Part shown: positions 62,595-64,000 of the stretch, piece after piece
Layout: every line of letters begins with the position of its first letter
Numbering within the stretch: the first letter of the stretch is position 1
Assembly (NCBI RefSeq): GCF_963667555.1
Contig: NZ_OY763421.1
Location: 637,562 to 701,561 of the forward strand
Length of the DNA stretch: 64,000 nt
Source of the DNA: an uncultured Methanolobus sp.
GTDB lineage: Archaea > Halobacteriota > Methanosarcinia > Methanosarcinales > Methanosarcinaceae
Reading direction: 5' to 3'
The notes under the pieces: generated by a model
Databases searched by the model: none
What the model was told of the DNA's origin: nothing
The model's input: the letters and a program-made list of their open reading frames with translations, nothing else
Position numbers and translations under genes: made by a program

Positions 62595-63604
62595 TCCGCG
62601 GATTGTGTCAATTTCTTAAGTTTCGATAGCTGTTCATTGGAACCTATCGCAAGCAGCACGGAATTGTCTTTAATGACATCATCCGGTTTGATAATAAATG
62701 TCAGACTTCCACCTTTCCACATGCCTACGACATTTGCACCGGTCTTTTCCCTTATGGCTGCATTTTTCATGGTCTTACCCATAAGCGGGCTTTTCGGATA
62801 GATGGGCAACTCCACAATGCTCACTCCTTCGAAGAACTCCGTTGCACCTGTGAGTCTGTTAACGAAAGGATCAGCAGCCTTTCTTCCCATGAACCTTCCA
62901 AAGAGTTCCTTTGGTGAAACAACACTTGTTGCTCCTGCATATTTCAGGTATTTCTTGTTGGCCCTGTCCTCAACGATCGCAATGATATTCACTTCACTGA
63001 TATTACGTGCTGTGAGCACGATATTTGCATTCATCTCATCGCTTCTGTTTGCTATCAGGAAACGGGCTTCTTTTATGTTCGCATTCTTAAGGGTTTCTTC
63101 TTCATTAACAAGGCCGTATATTGTATTAATGTTCCTTTTTAGCAGTTCCATCACAAGTTCAGCTTCTTCTTCAACAAGGATATACGGGATATCGTTTTCC
63201 TTAAGCTCCTCAATAAGAGTCTCAATAAGCCTGTTATATCCGCAGATAATTATGTGATCATTGAGTTTTTTCGGAGCTTTGGAAGGGATATTGGACTGGA
63301 TCTTTTTCTCCATCCAGGGAATTATTACAAGGGTGAAAAGTATCCCGAACACCAGTGGTATGCCTGACAACTGGACAAAGACCGCATACATCTTTCCAAT
63401 AGGTGAAGTCATTGTAATATCGCCGTATCCTACTGTTGTCAGGGTGGTCACTACCCAGTAAATGGAATCGTAGATATTGACATACTCGGTCTGACCTTCC
63501 AGGATCATGATCTCCAGGAAAAGTAACATGTACACTATTATTATGGCAAAGGCGCCAAGGACTGACTTTAGGAGCGTTTTATGCCAAAGGTGTCTTCTTT
63601 TCAT
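62591..63604 (-). CDS. Two-TM potassium channel with RCK domain (MthK-like)
   Basis: A 337-residue channel subunit. TM1 (about 13-33) is followed by the pore helix and selectivity filter TTVGYGD, then TM2 (about 70-95). A cytoplasmic TrkA-N domain comes next (HIIICGYNRLIETLIEEL, with VEEEAELVMELL) and then a TrkA-C domain (about 250-335). The first glycine motif is GYNRL rather than GxGxxG, so nucleotide binding may be altered. It should form tetrameric K+ channels gated by ligands at the RCK ring. The next gene overlaps its stop by four bases. Confidence 0.93.
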   Translation of the reverse strand: MKRRHLWHKTLLKSVLGAFAIIIVYMLLFLEIMILEGQTEYVNIYDSIYWVVTTLTTVGYGDITMTSPIGKMYAVFVQLSGIPLVFGILFTLVIIPWMEKKIQSNIPSKAPKKLNDHIIICGYNRLIETLIEELKENDIPYILVEEEAELVMELLKRNINTIYGLVNEEETLKNANIKEARFLIANRSDEMNANIVLTARNISEVNIIAIVEDRANKKYLKYAGATSVVSPKELFGRFMGRKAADPFVNRLTGATEFFEGVSIVELPIYPKSPLMGKTMKNAAIREKTGANVVGMWKGGSLTFIIKPDDVIKDNSVLLAIGSNEQLSKLKKLTQSAE

Positions 63605-63650
63605 GCAAATTCCCCTGTTTGTGTATCTAAACTGTTAGTCTCATTCAGTC

Positions 63651-64000
63651 TCAGAAGCCGTGTACCAGATACGGTCCTATTACCATAAAGATGAACGAGA
63701 AGAGTATCATCATTGCAAATGTGGCCGTTATCAATGCTGACACATTTTCCGCTTTATCCTCATTTCCTGTGACCTTGTAAATGAAAGCATTCAATGAATC
63801 CCTGAAAACGTGGCCTCCGTCAAGAGGTACGGCTGGAAGACAGTTGAACAGGCCAACATAGAAATTGAGCCATCCGACCCACAGGAGAGTGTTTGCAAGC
63901 CAGAACACTCCTATTCCGAAAGGTTCTGCCCATCCAACGGGCACGTAGAACTGGGAAAGCGTTTCGCTGAAACCAGGGAATCCTTCACCTGCAAATCCGC
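63651..64000 (-). CDS. Site-2 protease-like M50 metallopeptidase, partial
   Basis: The C-terminal part of an intramembrane zinc protease; the frame is open to the window edge, so the start and the HExxH motif lie beyond base 64000. The visible 115 residues include FYVGLFNCLPAVPLDGGHVF, the NxxPxxPLDGG-type motif carrying the third zinc ligand, and three hydrophobic helices. Family members cut transmembrane regulators or signal remnants. The K+ channel gene follows 46 bases downstream on the same strand. Confidence 0.88.
   Translation of the reverse strand, partial: GFAGEGFPGFSETLSQFYVPVGWAEPFGIGVFWLANTLLWVGWLNFYVGLFNCLPAVPLDGGHVFRDSLNAFIYKVTGNEDKAENVSALITATFAMMILFSFIFMVIGPYLVHGF

Overview
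The window looks like about 64 kb of chromosome from a methanogenic archaeon of the Methanosarcinaceae type. A Methanolobus- or Methanococcoides-like methylotroph is my best guess, but there is no methanogenesis gene or rRNA here to fix the genus. The archaeal signs are PurS/PurQ as separate small subunits, an archaeal-length PheT, RNase HII, a UbiA-type lipid prenyltransferase, an archaeal type II/IV secretion ATPase with a double T2SSF membrane protein, PGF-pre-PGF surface proteins, indolepyruvate:ferredoxin oxidoreductase, TATA-type promoters, and a tRNA-Arg with a 20-nt intron in a canonical bulge-helix-bulge. 

Layout. 1-1580: phosphoesterase end, ferredoxin, thioredoxin-like and DGC-domain proteins. 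1712-8400 (all minus strand): membrane-anchored transglutaminase-like protein, MJ0936-type phosphoesterase, cohesin/PGF-pre-PGF surface protein, 46-aa zinc-ribbon protein, GNAT, glutamine amidotransferase and macro-domain protein. 8500-10130: IS200/IS605 remnants and a VapBC-like pair. 10184-14168: PepD-like dipeptidase, DUF523-DUF1722 protein and HdrD/GlpC-like Fe-S protein. 14451-19046: a 1531-aa surface protein with nine PKD domains, one of them interrupted by a six-repeat kelch-like propeller. 19884-21369 and 29514-31225: two SSS symporters, each translationally coupled to a tiny one-helix protein. 21693-24952: cysH-cysD-cysN sulfate activation and reduction. 25551-29417: iorA-iorB-paaK aryl-acid metabolism. 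31505-33670: asparagine synthetase fused to a diphthamide-ligase-like ATP pyrophosphatase. 34098-39412: CheB-CheR-PAS fusion followed by an HK-REC-HPt kinase. 41142-44057: CDP-alcohol phosphatidyltransferase, purS-purQ and rnhB. 44512-48847: secretion or pilus motor pair. 49286-52298: UbiA and pheT. 53233-59792: six-gene operon with two FecB-like lipoproteins, a methyltransferase, a radical SAM protein fused to half of a FecB-like domain, a FecCD permease and an ATPase. 60313-64000: small secreted repeat protein, tRNA-Arg, TauE/SafE, TrkA protein, K+ channel and the end of a site-2 protease. 

Two things stand out. First, twelve copies of a 180-350 bp noncoding element sit in intergenic gaps, about one per 5 kb. 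Its best copies end in inverted repeats reading GGCTCTGTAGAAATCC, and nearly all copies carry two GC-rich hairpin blocks, so it looks like a very successful MITE. Second, the 53-60 kb operon joins a metal-chelate type ABC importer to SAM-dependent chemistry, and its radical SAM enzyme carries a cytoplasmic domain that aligns with the operon's own substrate-binding lipoproteins. This is the best candidate here for an undescribed system.
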